DNA from: Diplolepis rosae | Lineage: Eukaryota > Arthropoda > Insecta > Hymenoptera > Diplolepididae | Direction: 5' to 3' | DNA length: 64,000 bases | Assembly: GCA_030998225.1 (NCBI GenBank) | Contig: JAPYXD010000701.1 | Coordinates: forward strand, 10,772,501 to 10,836,500 | Part shown: positions 23,604 to 35,756 of the stretch, piece after piece | Layout: each line of letters starts with the position of its first letter | How positions within the stretch are numbered: the stretch's first letter is position 1 | Notes under the pieces: model-generated | The model's database searches: none | What the model was told of the DNA's origin: nothing | The model's input: the letters and a program-made list of their open reading frames with translations, nothing else | Position numbers and translations under genes: made by a program

Positions 23604-23822
23604 AATCTACTGATTATCAGTGAAATTTGACTGATTCAAATAGCTAAAAAGAGCTAAAAAAGCTAAATTGACTGATTTCATAGTGAGAAATATTTTTTTC
23701 ACTGATGAATCAGTGAAAATCAACTGATTTAACAGGGAAAAATATTTTTTCACTGATGTAACAGTGAAAAGGCAAATCACTGATTCATTCAGTGACAATT
23801 TGACTGATTCAGACTTAAAGAG
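23604..23822. mobile_element. CTCTCT-family MITE, copy 3, left end lost
   Basis: It starts inside the left arm at AATCTACTGATTATCAGTG after an A-run and ends with a degraded terminus (GACTTAAAGAG). An internal slippage around AAAAGAGCTAAAAAAGCTAAA is visible. Confidence 0.8.
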
Positions 23823-24253
23823 TAGATTGTAGTCAGGGTGCACGTCATTTTCATTTCGTCCGACATTTTCAATTTGCGATGTTGCCTATTTCATTAGGCA
23901 TTTTGAGTTTAGACAATACTTGATCCAACGATATCAATATCCTAAAGCTGGACATACACGTAGCTGGTTTAAATAGACGGTTGGCTGTATTATGAATTCA
24001 TTGCACTATTTTAAGTAAATTCTATGTGCCATTCAATGATATTATGAATTTGAATAATTTAAGCAAATAATCATTTGTCTCAATTAGTGACATACAAAAT
24101 AAAGCTAATTGCAGTATTGCGATAGACTTAATGCAAAGGGAATTTGCAGTCATTTTAGTAAATATGATACGTAAATCAAATATTTTACTTCTTCTACTCA
24201 TTTGTTTCTTATATGTATTTTATTGAAATAATACTAATTTTTTTCCGTGTACT

Positions 24254-24960
24254 TAGATCAAGTACACACTTATTCAGTATAATTAATTTTTCATAATCTA
24301 AAAAAGTTTTAGTTTACCGATACTAATATTTTCAAATATTTTAAGAAGTCAAGAATACTTGATACCCAATTAAGAAGGTTTGAATAAAATAAAATTCAAT
24401 TTTCTTAATCAAATTCCGAAATGACATTAATGCGCAGAAAATTGGAATATGTTTCCACCTTTTTGAATTCCTTTCTTTTTACAACTATGCCCGTGCAGAA
24501 ATTTTGGTGGGGCGCCGATCGGGCCCCGATAGGGTAATCTGTCTAGCGCCAGACCAGTAAAGAAACGCCCTAGCCGATCGGGCCTGTAAAATGGGGGCCC
24601 GATCTGGTCCAGATATGGCCCCTTCTAATTTTGTATTACTACAAATAGTAAAATTTAAAATGTTTTCGTTTAATAACAAGAAATAGTTGGTTCAAAAAAA
24701 TTTATTTCTTAAATTCAGATTAATAGTGATGAAAAAGTAACTTCTGAATATAAAAATAAGTTACATTATTAATACCATGTGGCCGCCTGCGGCCACATGT
24801 GGAAAATCCGATCGGGCCCGGATCGGAACTTGGAAACAAGTTGGGCAATTTCTGCACGGGTGGCGTTATCTTCTTGAATTCTTTTAAATCCCATAAAATG
24901 GAACACAGAACTAATCAAGTTTAATGCAAAAAAATTATTTTCAAAGTTGCTTTTATTCTT
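24254..24960 (+). repeat. Duplicated segment, copy with insertion
   Basis: Flanks of the CCCGTG element (AGATCAAGTACA, CAGTATAATTAATTTTTCAT, AAGAAGTCAAGAATACTTG, and after it GGAACACAGAACTAA, TTTAATGCAAAA) match 28130-28350 in order. That second copy lacks the element and about 80 bp to its left. Confidence 0.8.
24490..24860. mobile_element. 371-bp CCCGTGCAGAAATT element at a verified insertion site
   Basis: The 14-bp terminus CCCGTGCAGAAATT is repeated exactly in reverse complement at the right end. TG flanks both sides (24488-24489, 24861-24862). A paralogous stretch at 28240-28350 shows the uninterrupted sequence ACAACTATGGCGCTATC with a single TG, which proves the insertion. The ends are GC-rich with GATCGGGCCC palindromes, the middle AT-rich. 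No known superfamily was recognised. Confidence 0.9.
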
Positions 24961-25139
24961 AATTCGAATAAGCTATTTCAAAAGAAAATGGCCATTTTCA
25001 ACCACGTGACCTTATAAAAAACATATAATGCATTTATTCTATTTTTTGAGCTTGAAAATGAAATCTGAAAATTTGTTAGAAAGCCATGAGGGAGGAGACT
25101 GAAAAATATGATGGGCTCTTTAATTTTTGGAATCATACA

Positions 25140-25585
25140 CGCACGGATGAGTTAATTTAGTCGGCCATGTCATAAAAGCTTTTCCCGTTTTCGTTCCTTT
25201 CCCCCTCTTTAACCCTTTTCTCTCGTATTCTGGATATATTTCTCTCTTGCACATACACACTCTCTTTTCCTCTCTCACTTTCTCGTACAGACGCTAATTT
25301 AGACGAATTTCATTAGAACAAACGAACTTTGCTAATCCGCGGTAATCTGATTAGAAATTTGCTGGCGCATCGTAGCGCGCGAAACTTCCAGTCCGGGCTC
25401 GTCGCTGTTGACTGAAATCCCCGTGCCTATATTTTGCCCTATCCTTGCCGGCAAATATTTGCTGGAATTAGCCTGCAGACGACTCCGTAAATCCGAGCAA
25501 AAGGGTCCACCGCTTTCCATGAGAATGCGCCTCAACAGATCCTCCCAGATTCTCTGACAAACTCGACTTACACACATCTTTCATT
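25140..25585. other. Repeat-free GC-richer island
   Basis: A T/C-rich stretch (CTCTCTTTTCCTCTCTCAC) is followed by about 250 bp of balanced composition with an 81-aa minus-strand frame (25332-25577). The peptide has no recognised motif; the frame may be chance in a GC-richer segment or an exon. Confidence 0.3.
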
Positions 25586-26169
25586 TTCGTACCTAAGAAT
25601 TGATATTGTGTCTAAATAAATTTTAAAACCTGGTAGAAAGTGATTTGTAAATTTGAAAGTATTGGTAAAATTGAAATTATAACTTATTTTTTATATTTTT
25701 AAATTATAATTTATATAATTATATTTTTTAAATTAATCAATTGATATCATTTGAGATCTGGGATTTTCAAGATATCTTAAAATGTGTCTAAGATATTTGG
25801 ATTAAGAATCTAGATGTATTGAACTCTATTAATTTTTATTAAGTATTTTTTAAAAAGTTTTATTTTGGAGGTTCAGTTTTAGCTATTTACTCAATTTAAT
25901 TTGACTGATTAATCATTGTTTTTGACTTAATAAACGGATTTAATAGCCAGAAATGAGTCACTAAATTAAATTAGTTTAAAAAATAGGGATTAAAATTGAG
26001 AACGAACTGTACATTCTAAAAGTTAAATTTTTATATTCTGGATATTGAAAAAAGATATGAAAATTTGATATACTTTTTACGTCCTTGATAGTGAAAGTTA
26101 ACATCTAAATTGTATGTCTTAACATCTTGATAATTGATTTTAGTATCTTACATTGTGGAAATAGTTTCT

Positions 26170-26392
26170 TTGATATACGGTAAAAGAAAAAATTTCTTTG
26201 AATTAAAGAAAGTTTTGTTAATTCAAAAAAATGTTCTTTGATCCAGAGAAATAGAATTGTTTGCATTAAAGAAAATTTTTTTGAATCCACAAAACTTTAT
26301 TTAATTCAAAGGAATTTTTCTTTGACCGTGTATTAAAGAAGTGTTTCTTTGATTCAAAGAAACTGTTTTCTCCTCGGTTTTCTCAGTGTAAA
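26170..26392. repeat. TTTCTTTGAATCAAAGAAA-type palindromic repeat
   Basis: ATTTCTTTGAATTAAAGAAA, CTTTGATCCAGAGAAA, ATTCAAAGGAATTTTTCTTTG and TTCTTTGATTCAAAGAAAC recur on both strands, ending TTTTCTCAGTG-TA. Related fragments are at 34830-34940 and 37955-38090. The left end is uncertain. Confidence 0.6.
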
Positions 26393-27902
26393 TTGTCAGG
26401 CTATAGTAAAATGTTCGAAGATTTGACCAGTGATATGTGTTTTTTAGTGCTTTCTTTATTTCGATCTATAGATTTTTTACTAATTTTATTCAGTGATTAT
26501 ATTCTAGTTATTGAATTAGATTCATTGTAAAATTAACTAATTAAATAACTAAGATGGGTCACTAAATAAAATTAGTAAAGAAACCTACTGATTAAAATGA
26601 AGAAAGTAGGTTAAACTCATCTTGAGAATTTCTTAAAAGTTCTTCAAATCTTTGGATTATATAAAAGTTTCATAAAATTATATATTATTTCATATAATTG
26701 TTATTTTAGTATTTGAAAACACTCATCGAATAAAGCATTTTATTATTTTTCTCACCTAAAAAAAGTTCAAGTATCTCTAAATCTATGAAGAATTCCTTAA
26801 TTTTGTCAAATTATTGAAAATATTTGTAATCTTCGGAAATCTTTTAAAATATATTATTTGCTCCCAATATAAATGAAGAATCCTTCCCCTTTAGTTTTTG
26901 TTGGAATTTGTTTTTACGAAAAATCAATGATGATGAATACTGAGGGATATTTTCACAAATTGAAAAATCATTTTTGAAAAATAGTGTATGACGAAATCCC
27001 ATATACAACGTAACCCTCAAATCGAGAGGAAACATCTCAAGTTTTTCACACTGGAAAACAAAGTGAGTCCTCGGGCGTAGTCTTCGTCGCGAAACTTTAA
27101 CTATTTTGCCGAGAAATCCATAGATGAAACAAGCCAACCAAACTTTCCAGCTCAAATAAAAGTTTATTCTCGAGAAGATTTTCTACCTTTGCTTCATGTC
27201 TTTGATTTCCATCCCGCAACATCACGTCGGTCCAAATAAATATTTTTCCAAACTAACTGAACTTGTTTCCATTTCTATTTTTTTTTCGCAATATCAATAA
27301 AATATGCCATTTAAATTGCAAAATAATGATAAAGCATGCAAAATAATAAAGGATAGATATTGTCACTAGATATTTGAAATCTGTGAAAATAAGAATACTT
27401 TTAAATGCGTAAAATACCCTTGAATGTGTAAAACAGATTGTTGCAATATTATGTCTTTTTTTGTTGGAATCTAAGAATCTAAAATTTTAAATAGTTATCG
27501 GATTGAAACTGACTTTGCTACATTTTATTAGAAACTAAAAATTAAGACAAATTTGTTAACTAGACATTTGCGTAAATAATTTTAAAAATTAGATAATTTT
27601 CGAAATTTTGGAAAGCTACTTTTTGAAAAATATGATAACTTTCTATATCTCGATTCCTGGAAGTACTCGAAGAACTCTACTAATTATCGTAAAAACAAAT
27701 TTGAATCCAAAACAACTAAAAAAGTTATATAATTAAAAAAACTTGAAAAAAAATCAAATCGACTAAGAAAAATGGCCAAATTTTCATCCCATACCTATTT
27801 TATCTTACAAACGTGATATTCAGAAAGTTAATTTGTTTCATGAAAACAAAAATATTAAGTTTTGATACAATTTGGTTTAATCAAAAAAATATTTAATTGA
27901 TA

Positions 27903-28068
27903 CTCTCTAAATCTGAATCAGTCAAATTTTCACTGATTGAATCAGTGATACTTTCCATTGAAGTAATCAAAGAAATTTGACTGATTCACAGTGACCTCAT
28001 TTTAGCTATTCGAATCGGTCAAATTTCACTGATAATGAGTAGATTTGGACTGATTCCGATTTAGAGAG
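27903..28068. mobile_element. CTCTCT-family MITE, copy 4, internally deleted
   Basis: Both termini are intact but the element is only 166 bp, lacking the central CACTGAT blocks found in the ~270-bp copies. Confidence 0.85.
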
Positions 28069-28129
28069 CACAACAAAATTTTATTTGACACAACCGAAGG
28101 TTTCCATTCATTCAACAAAATGGTTTGGT

Positions 28130-28350
28130 AAGATCAAGTACATTTTTGTTCAGTATAATTAATTTTTCATAATCTAAAAAAATTTTAGTTTACTGATGCT
28201 AATGTTTTTAAATATTTTAAGAAGTCAAGAATACTTGATACTTGTTTGAATTTCTTTCTATTTACAACTATGGCGCTATCTTTTTGAATTATTTTGAATG
28301 CCATGAAATGAAACACAGAACTAAACAGGTTTAATGCAAAATAATTGTTT
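28130..28350 (+). repeat. Duplicated segment, empty-site copy
   Basis: Partner of 24254-24960. It preserves the pre-insertion sequence of the CCCGTG element. A second shared pair, 23238-23355 and 24953-25075 (GTGGCCATTTTCAACCACGT-like), suggests the area was duplicated more than once. Confidence 0.78.
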
Positions 28351-28981
28351 CATATATTTCATAACTTCGATTCCTTTGAATCCCTTTAGTAGGATTTAAA
28401 TTGAATGCTTTTAACTCAATCAAATTCTATACGTGATTTCGAAAAGTAATTCATTTTAATTCCAATTTTGGATATTCGATTGATCTCTTCTGAATTCTCA
28501 TGAATCAGAGTAATATTTTGTCTTAACTTTAATAGATTTTAAAATATTTTCTAAAATAAAATAAAGTAAATAAAAATATGAATATTTTAAAAACCTATTC
28601 ACGAAATTAATGAAGTAGAAAAATAATATGACCAAAAATGTCGAAAATAATAAAATGTGATAAAATAAAAATTAATCAATACAGTATAATTTCCATATAT
28701 TAATAAGAAAAAGTTTCATCATTTATTTCAACTACAAGGAAAATTAATCATTCAAAATAATGATTGATTAATAGTTAACAAGTATTAATCATTAAATAAT
28801 AAATTATTATTACGTATTATTGATAGATAATACAATAATAACATTAAAAAATTAAAAAGTAATTAATGCCAATAATAATTATCAATAATTTAACTACACA
28901 TTTTGGTCAAAATAAAGAAGCAATGTAGACAATTAATATAATAATTTAATTTAATTATTAATTATTAAAATCCTCTGGATA

Positions 28982-29988
28982 CACAGAGAGAAATTTTAGG
29001 TTTCACTGACCAAAGTTTTTTTGTTAAAATCGTCTTTACAAAAATGTTAAAGTTCTCATGACAATCGTGGTAGTGGCTGTCATACATTGGAAAAGTGTTT
29101 ACTTCAACTGCAAGGAACGTTACTGAGACCACGATTCTGGTACTTGAAATACCATAGCGCTGCGGTTATAGGAACCAAAGTTCATCGTAAAGCCGCGCAT
29201 AGAGTTTAGTTGAAATGACTAAGTCTACGGACAGTAAATACCCAGCCAAAATTATTTTTGAGGTTATAGGTATGGTTCTCTTAGTTATCAAAATACAAAT
29301 TCAATTTGATTAGAAAAAATAAAGTTTTACCGAAAAGATCTAAGAAAAATAATCCGGTATAATGATATTTATGATAACTTTCGTCGATTAAGTTAAAAAA
29401 TTGTCACTTTTTTCATCACCATAAACTTTTTTTGACTGACTATAGTTTTGACAAAATACGACGAGACAGCAAAATTGGAACGCATTGCATTGTCCCCGAA
29501 CAAAATCGTTTATCATTTAGAAAGAATTGTCAAACTATATTTATAATAGAATTATTTACCTGATAATGCTTGGCACGGTGAAATATAGTCCAGGAATCGA
29601 GAACGAGAATTGGCAGGATTCAACTTAGGCTGCATATCTTTTTGGAAGTAACTACTTTAATAGTTGTCACGACAGGCTTACCTCGTTGTAAAAAATGAAA
29701 GTTATACTTGATTTGTCTAGCGCAACAGCGAACGCTGCGGTTGTAGTAACCAAAGGAGCTTGGCAGTACACATAAAGAAAATGTACGTGTACTAACCGTT
29801 GGGGTACGTATAAAGCTCATTCTAATCATCAACTTTGGTCACAACAACCGAATGCACAAAAAAGTTCAAATTACTGTCATGATAACTATAAAAGTAGTAG
29901 CTTCTCTCAACTTTTTTGGTCAAGGCAACTACTGTACAAAAAATTTATGTGCTATGTGCACAGGAACCAAAGCCGATTTCTCTCAGTG
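28982..29988. mobile_element. 1.0-kb TA-flanked element
   Basis: CACAGAGAGAAATTTTAGG at the left is mirrored by GATTTCTCTCAGTG at the right, with TA on both sides. It has a GC-richer centre with repeated blocks (CTGCGGTTATAGGAACCAAAG and CTGCGGTTGTAGTAACCAAAG). No transposase domain was recognised. TA duplication is the Tc1/mariner habit, but the termini are not diagnostic. Confidence 0.65.
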
Positions 29989-30179
29989 TACCGAGTGAAA
30001 AATTTGACACAATTTTACATTAAAAAAACAAGATCCTGGGGTCATCAGAGACCCCACCAGGTATTCGGAGTGTTAAGAAAGGTTGAATGTTCTTTTTCTT
30101 GAATTCCTTGTTAAGGAGTTAAAAACGAATTTCAAACATATCTAATGATCACACAAAAATGAGCGTAAAGTGCGACCTT

Positions 30180-30740
30180 TAAATATTTCGGAGCGCAAAG
30201 CGCCACGAGTAGATTGCGTGCCCCCTCTCCCTCCCATCACCACCAGAAGAAAACTGGGCAAATTTTTTTTTTTAATTTGAATTAAACTAAATAACTTCCC
30301 TGAATAAAATATGTCTCATGGAAGAATAAAATATAAATTCGTACCATGGAACTTGAGATTATTTCGGAGAAAAGTTGTCGCGGAAGGAAACACGAGGAGA
30401 GCATCTCTTGTAAAAAATTCAGGGCCGACGAGCGTGGCGGGTAATTTGAAGGCTGTTAATAGTGGGGAATGGTGATGCCTTGGATGGGCGTTTGGGCAAG
30501 GGAGGCTGTGTAATGTATATATTGCTCGTGTGGTGCTGACCATATTTAATTCAGTGCCTAACATGGACGCCCCTGTATGCAAGCTAGCCACTATCCAGTC
30601 GACTCCTGGTTCACGTCGAAACAAATTGAGACACAGACTGCACTGAATACTCCGTCAAGCTTTACTCCATCATGGCCCTCTGCCCATCTTTTTGTATCTT
30701 AAGAAACCGTCTCTTTCAGACAATTTTCTATCTCTGAACT
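30180..30740. other. Repeat-free GC-richer island
   Basis: Balanced-composition DNA with a 102-aa minus-strand frame (30316-30624) lacking any recognised domain or splice-site support. CpG-containing words such as GCCGACGAGCGTGGCG are present. Confidence 0.3.
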
Positions 30741-31076
30741 TTCTTACGTGTACTTTTTACCAAAAAAAAAAAAAACAAACGCCTTGCTCAATGGATGAAA
30801 TTTTTGAAAGAACTCTCTGAGTATTAATTTTTTAGAAGTAAATGCTGAGAAAAAAGGGAAGAGTCCATTTGCAATTCACCTTACACAATTCAGGTTGTGT
30901 ATCACTTATCGATTTCTGCATTACCGATATTTTTTGCTTGTAAATGCAATTCCATGCGAAATGAAATCGAACTGAAAATTTGTGAAATTGAATAATAAAT
31001 ATTAAAGTGGGACTCTCTGCTTCTAAATTTTTATAAATACAAAGAAACCTTCTTTAAATTTTATTTAAATAGATTC

Positions 31077-31136
31077 CACTCCGCTGGCTATTCGGCCGGC
31101 AATCGAAAGGTCCTGGGCTCGGTACCCAGCGGAGTG
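31077..31136 (+). ncRNA. tRNA-like SINE head lacking a D arm
   Basis: CACTCCG (31077-31083) pairs with CGGAGTG (31130-31136) as a perfect 7-bp acceptor stem. TTCGG/TCGAA with 7-nt loop CCGGCAA forms an anticodon arm, AGGTC is a 5-nt variable region, and CTGGG/CCCAG with a 7-nt loop forms the T arm. Only 7 nt lie between acceptor and anticodon stems, so the D arm is absent. The loop has C rather than T at position 33, so a working tRNA is unlikely. It heads a repeat body that recurs elsewhere. Confidence 0.68.
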
Positions 31137-31345
31137 GAAGCGTTCCTTTTTTCACAGAATTTTTTTTTCTAGATATATTTAAAATTCTATCTAGTTTTAA
31201 ATGATTTTAAGTTTATTTTAAATCAGAGGTTGATAAGGTCGATAAAGTAGAGTTCAGCTATCACATTGAGTGATAACAATCTTCTAACAATTGACATATT
31301 CGACTGAAATTTTTTGAAAATATTTGTATACTTTAATTTAAAATA
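31137..31345 (+). repeat. SINE body following the tRNA-like head
   Basis: AAGCGTTCCTTTTTTCACAG, then GGTTGATAAGGTCGATAAAG, AGAGTTCAGCTATCA, TCTTCTAACAATTGACATA and TCGACTGAAA match, in order, the reverse complement of 38617-38790. This shows a multi-copy element with a head-plus-body layout. Confidence 0.72.
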
Positions 31346-32439
31346 AATTAAAATTTGTGATGATATCTCCAGAAATTGAAGTTTGTAAAATATAGAGAAA
31401 TTATCTAAGGCGTTTTTTTGGAAACATTAGACCCCCTACCCTGCATGTAAAGCTTTTTCTATAGTTTTAATGAAAAATTTCTCAGTGATTATCACTTACA
31501 AGTTGATTGCAGTGATTCAGTAACAAAATATTTCATTATTTTACACTGCAATTTGACTAATAACTATCAGTAATCTTCTACTTATTCATTTCGTAATCAA
31601 ATGGTAAATAAATAAACTTGTTGAAATTGAACTATTTCTAAATAATATCACATTATTTCAACAAATATTTTTCAATTAACTCAAATTTAAAGAGTACAAT
31701 CAGATTGAATGATTATATTTTATTTAATTTATTTGAGCTTGCGTTAACTTCTTTTATTTTTAAAAAATTACGATAAATTTAAATTAAGGGGTTTCATCAC
31801 CTTTGAGCCTCCAAAAATAGTGTCATTTTTATGATTTGTTTTCAGGCAGATAACAAAACGTAAAGCATTTAAAATTTATAGAGTTTATCAACTAATATAT
31901 GAACTTTATAAAAAAAAAATTTGTTAAGAAATACAAAATGGCGGCTGAGTATTGCTGTTTACAAAAAAAAATTTTTTTCAGAGGTCGTTCGCGGCAAGAA
32001 ATTCTAAAAATTGAGACTTGCACCTGGAACAAAAAAACAATTTTTTTCCTAATGTTTATAAAATTGCCTAGTCCCGTACCCAAGAAAAAAAAAGCATTTT
32101 AGCAAAAATGGTGAGCATTTGAATGCAACACTCGATTTTCGCCCAAAAAGCGACTTTAATTTGTTAGAAAAATAAACAATTATCAACCAATTTTAAAAAT
32201 CGTAGATACTCCACTAGATAATTAAGTTGAAGTAAAAAAAGATCTATAAATACTACAATTAATTAAAATTAGTTAAAATTGCTTATAAATTAATTTCAAT
32301 TTAATGAAAGACAGTTATGTAAAGTTTTACCAACAACAGACAGTAAGTGCCTGATTTAACATCAATTTCCTCAAATACTGAATCGAATAAAAAAAAATAT
32401 GAAAAGATCTAATGTAATTTCAGCACTAACTCTATTATT

Positions 32440-32830
32440 AAAGCGATTGGTTGAACATCATACAACCACGTGATGTTGATAAGCTGCAATCACATTAAAT
32501 AATAAACCGAGTTAATTATTGTTACAAACTGTACACATCCTGTCGTTTTATGTGTGTGTAAAGGAAGTGAATCTCGACGCAAGTTTGCACTGATATTTTA
32601 TTCAATGCGGTCTAATGTTTAAACTATCCCAGTGATACTGAATCGCGCGTGCGTACGTACACCGACGTTTGAATAAATAGATTTATTTATTTACATTAAA
32701 TTTATGTCGACGTGAGTGCGCGCTCACCCAGAATCGAATTGTTTCGCGTTTACACAGACTGCATAATGTTGACGTTTTCTCTTATTGGTTACTAATTATC
32801 GCTTAACGAATCTCTCATCAATTCCCCCAT
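32440..32830. promoter_or_regulatory. Repeat-free island with CG-rich words
   Basis: It contains GCGCGTGCGTACGTACACCG, TGTCGACGTGAGTGCGCGCTC and no open frame of note. It is a candidate regulatory segment by composition only. Confidence 0.28.
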
Positions 32831-32857
32831 TTTTTCCTTTCTTTTTTTAGACAACAC

Positions 32858-33402
32858 GGAAAAAAACTGTTGAATTTACTGAATTCATAACAGCATAGAA
32901 TTTTTTTAAATTTAACAAATATTTCAGTACGATTTACCGCTTTTTTGTAAGTATAACAGATTTATCGATGGATATTACAGAAATGCCTATTGAGTTTTAA
33001 TTTTCAAGGAATTTTTGTAAATTTAAGAGGAATATATCTGTAAACTGTAAAAATTTTTTTTGGAATTTCACAATACCGTGACGGGAGTTTATTACCAAAA
33101 CGTAATGTAATCTTACAATAGATGATGTATTCTAATTCTGAAAAATTACTTTATTTCAGTATCGTAATTTTACTTTACAATACCTCTAATGTAAGTTTGC
33201 ATTAAATTTTGGCAATAAAATTCCATTAAAGTATTTTAAAATTACAAACACTTCGAAAATTTAGTATTTATCGACAAATCCCTTATGCTTACAAAAAAGC
33301 GGTAAATTGTACTAAAATATCTGTTCAATTTATAGAAATTTTATGCTGTCACTATTTTAACTTCTAGACTAAGTAATTGTAATAGATATTTTTTCTCGCT
33401 GA
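32858..33402. mobile_element. Palindromic element with ACCGCTTTTTTGTAAG arms
   Basis: ATTTACCGCTTTTTTGTAAG near 32930 is mirrored by CTTACAAAAAAGCGGTAAAT near 33290, and outer blocks (AACAGCATAGAATTT against AAATTTTATGCTGT) also pair. The left end starts ACACGGAAAAAAACTG. The centre (about 33060-33250) holds further AAAATTAC-type inverted blocks that may be a nested element. A second, more degraded copy lies at 35464-35730. Confidence 0.72.
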
Positions 33403-34070
33403 AATTTGGAACACTGATTCCCAATCAAATTCTTTATTAGTTTTCGCTTTGTCTTACCTCAGCGAGTTTTGTATTTAATGAAATAATTCTAAGGTAAATT
33501 AAAGTTTAGATTGAATTTATACCACTAGTCGCTTTGAATGTTAAGCTTTGAAGCGCTACTGCTTTAATTGACGCATTGGAATCGCTTCAGTATTTCATTC
33601 TCTGGATGCATTCATCTAACAGTCAAACACATTTGTTCAAATAGAAATGCCAGTCGGAAATTAAGCTGATTATACTGATCGAACTGCTAATTTCGTTATT
33701 TGATTTATTTCAATTTGCCCAGACTAAATTCTTAGTTTTTTTAGTTCTTCTGACCTTCTATACGTTTCTATTCGCTAATTTTCATTCATTCTTTCTCCCG
33801 AGACAACTTCAATATAAACAATATTATATTTATTAATAACAATCCACTTTGATATTAACGTCGAGAGCTTTAATTATCTGCATAAAGTAAATTTAATGCG
33901 GTCACCTAAATAAATTTTAGTGCAAACATAAATTAAATTTTGCACTTGTATTGCACATTCATAAATGTAGTAAATTCAATAAAGAGATACTTCTACAGAA
34001 TCAACTTATATGAACATTATTAATTCAATATAAGTATTATAAACAATTAGAGGGACTTTTGTTTGAACTA

Positions 34071-34196
34071 CACAGAAAAAAAAATTAGCTACCCCGTGTA
34101 TAAGCGCATAAGTCTGCCCTTCTCTAATGGGCTACTTTATATCACACCCAAAAAGAAGCCCATTTTTGGACTTCATTCAAAACTTTTTTTTCTGTG
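34071..34196. mobile_element. 126-bp TA-flanked MITE
   Basis: CACAGAAAAAAAA and TTTTTTTTCTGTG are exact complements, with TA at 34069-34070 and 34197-34198. A second mirrored block (ATGGGCTACTTTATAT, AAGCCCATTTTTGG) is partial. The 66-aa frame spanning it is not a gene. Confidence 0.75.
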
Positions 34197-34286
34197 TAGA
34201 CCCAGAAAAAAGTTATATTTTAATTTAAGAAATCGTTTTTTTAACTTCATTTTATTACCATGAACGAAGGACATTTTTTCTTTAAA

Positions 34287-34564
34287 TTAAGGCCATGGAT
34301 CAACCAGATCACGTGACCAAATTCCTGTAAATGTTCGTGTAAGATAACTTTTTATTTTAAAAAATGTGTTCCTGAAAATTTGTAAAATACTAGAGAACAC
34401 GATAGAGAACGTCTCTCAACTTCGTTTGAGTGAAAATTTTGCAAAAAATTTTACAGTTAATTGTAATTGTCGATAAGTTTTCGAATTTTTTTCAAAATTT
34501 CTAATAAAAATAAGTTAAAAGACGATCTTTATCGTCACGTGGTCCGATTGATCCATGGCCTTAA
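34287..34564. mobile_element. TTAA-GGCCATGGATCAA MITE, copy 1
   Basis: Complete palindromic element: TTAAGGCCATGGATCAAC at 34287 and its complement ending GATCCATGGCCTTAA at 34564, with subterminal CACGTGAC boxes in both arms. There is no coding capacity. Confidence 0.87.
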
Positions 34565-34795
34565 AGAATCAATCGGACCACGTGACTAAATTATACATTT
34601 ATTCGTTCATGCAAGATAATTTTTTTAATTTACAAAGTATCTTTCTGAAAATTTGGTAATCGTAATAAAAGACAACAAGGCACGCCTTTTAACTTCTTTT
34701 TATTAAAAATTTTGAAAAAAATTCGAAAACTTATCGACAATTACAGTTAAGTGTAAAAATTTTTGCAAAATTTTCACTTTACGTATTTACTATGC
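34561..34795. mobile_element. TTAA-GGCCA family, abutting partial copy 2
   Basis: The arm sequence AATCGGACCACGTGACTAAATTATAC begins just after the TTAA that closes copy 1 and continues with the family interior to about 34795, where the match stops. The GGCCATGGATC terminus itself is degraded. The tandem arrangement shares one TTAA. Confidence 0.7.
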
Positions 34796-35463
34796 GACTG
34801 CGTATACATTCATTTCTTTAATTCTAAGGAAAAAAATAATCAAGATATTTCTTTAAATCAAAGAAACTCTGTTTTGACCGTATAACAATCCACAAATTTG
34901 TTTGATTCAAAGAAATGAGAAATTTTTTTCTGGGAGTAACATTATAATTGCAAATTAGAATAAAATAAAAATTTCATGTGTTTAGTTTAATTAGTAGTAA
35001 CTATTAATTAAGTGAGAGTGAAAATGTCTAGATATTGGAGGAGTAAGTTTCGTTTATCATATTTTTGTTTACCCCAGTGCATTGTGGTTGGATGACTCTA
35101 CAGGTGGCTCTGTGGCAGGCAGGTGAGCAGCGTTTTTCTAACGAGGAACAAAGATAGAAGATAACCACCTGATTTACCTACCGATAAGGTCCTGCCAATC
35201 TGATCGTGACTCGACACAGGTTTTTTGTCCAATCCCGGTAATAAAGTCAGGAGGTTTTCATTAATTAAAACTTTCTCCACTATCTCGATACGAAAATAGT
35301 CAATATTTGATTAATTATTAACTGAAAACCTCATTATTTATGTACAGTAATTGAATTAAGAGAACTCAAGATATTACGTTCATAATAAGATTAAATTATG
35401 CATTAACATCGATACACATTTTTTCTAAGTATACGAAATTATTAGACATAATTTTCATCGGAA

Positions 35464-35730
35464 CACGGAGAAAAAAATCTCTTAGATTCACTGAGTCTAT
35501 AAGTTAAGATATAAACAGTATAAAATTTATTTAAATTAAACAGCTATTCTATTACAATTCACCGCTTTTTTGTAAACATAAGAGATTTATTGATAAATAG
35601 TAGAGAAATTCCTGCTAAATTTAGAGAATAAGTGATTTTCTTCAAAATGTTAATTCAACAGACATTTCTTTAATATTTATCGATAAATCTGTTATTTTTA
35701 GAAAAAAGAGGTGAACTGTACTAAAATATT
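35464..35730. mobile_element. Second copy of the ACCGCTTTTTTGTAA palindrome
   Basis: It starts CACGGAGAAAAAAATC. The arms contain CAATTCACCGCTTTTTTGTA and the diverged complement AAAAAAGAGGTGAACTGTAC, with ATTTATTGATAAAT/ATTTATCGATAAAT near the centre. The right end is not defined. Confidence 0.6.
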
Positions 35731-35756
35731 ATGTATATTTAAAATAAAAGCATTTT

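Noticed and set aside
23607..23843. Frames rich in TDES/TDSDLES residues here and at 42283-42465 and 59542-59739
   Set aside because: They are translations of the CTCTCT-family palindrome.
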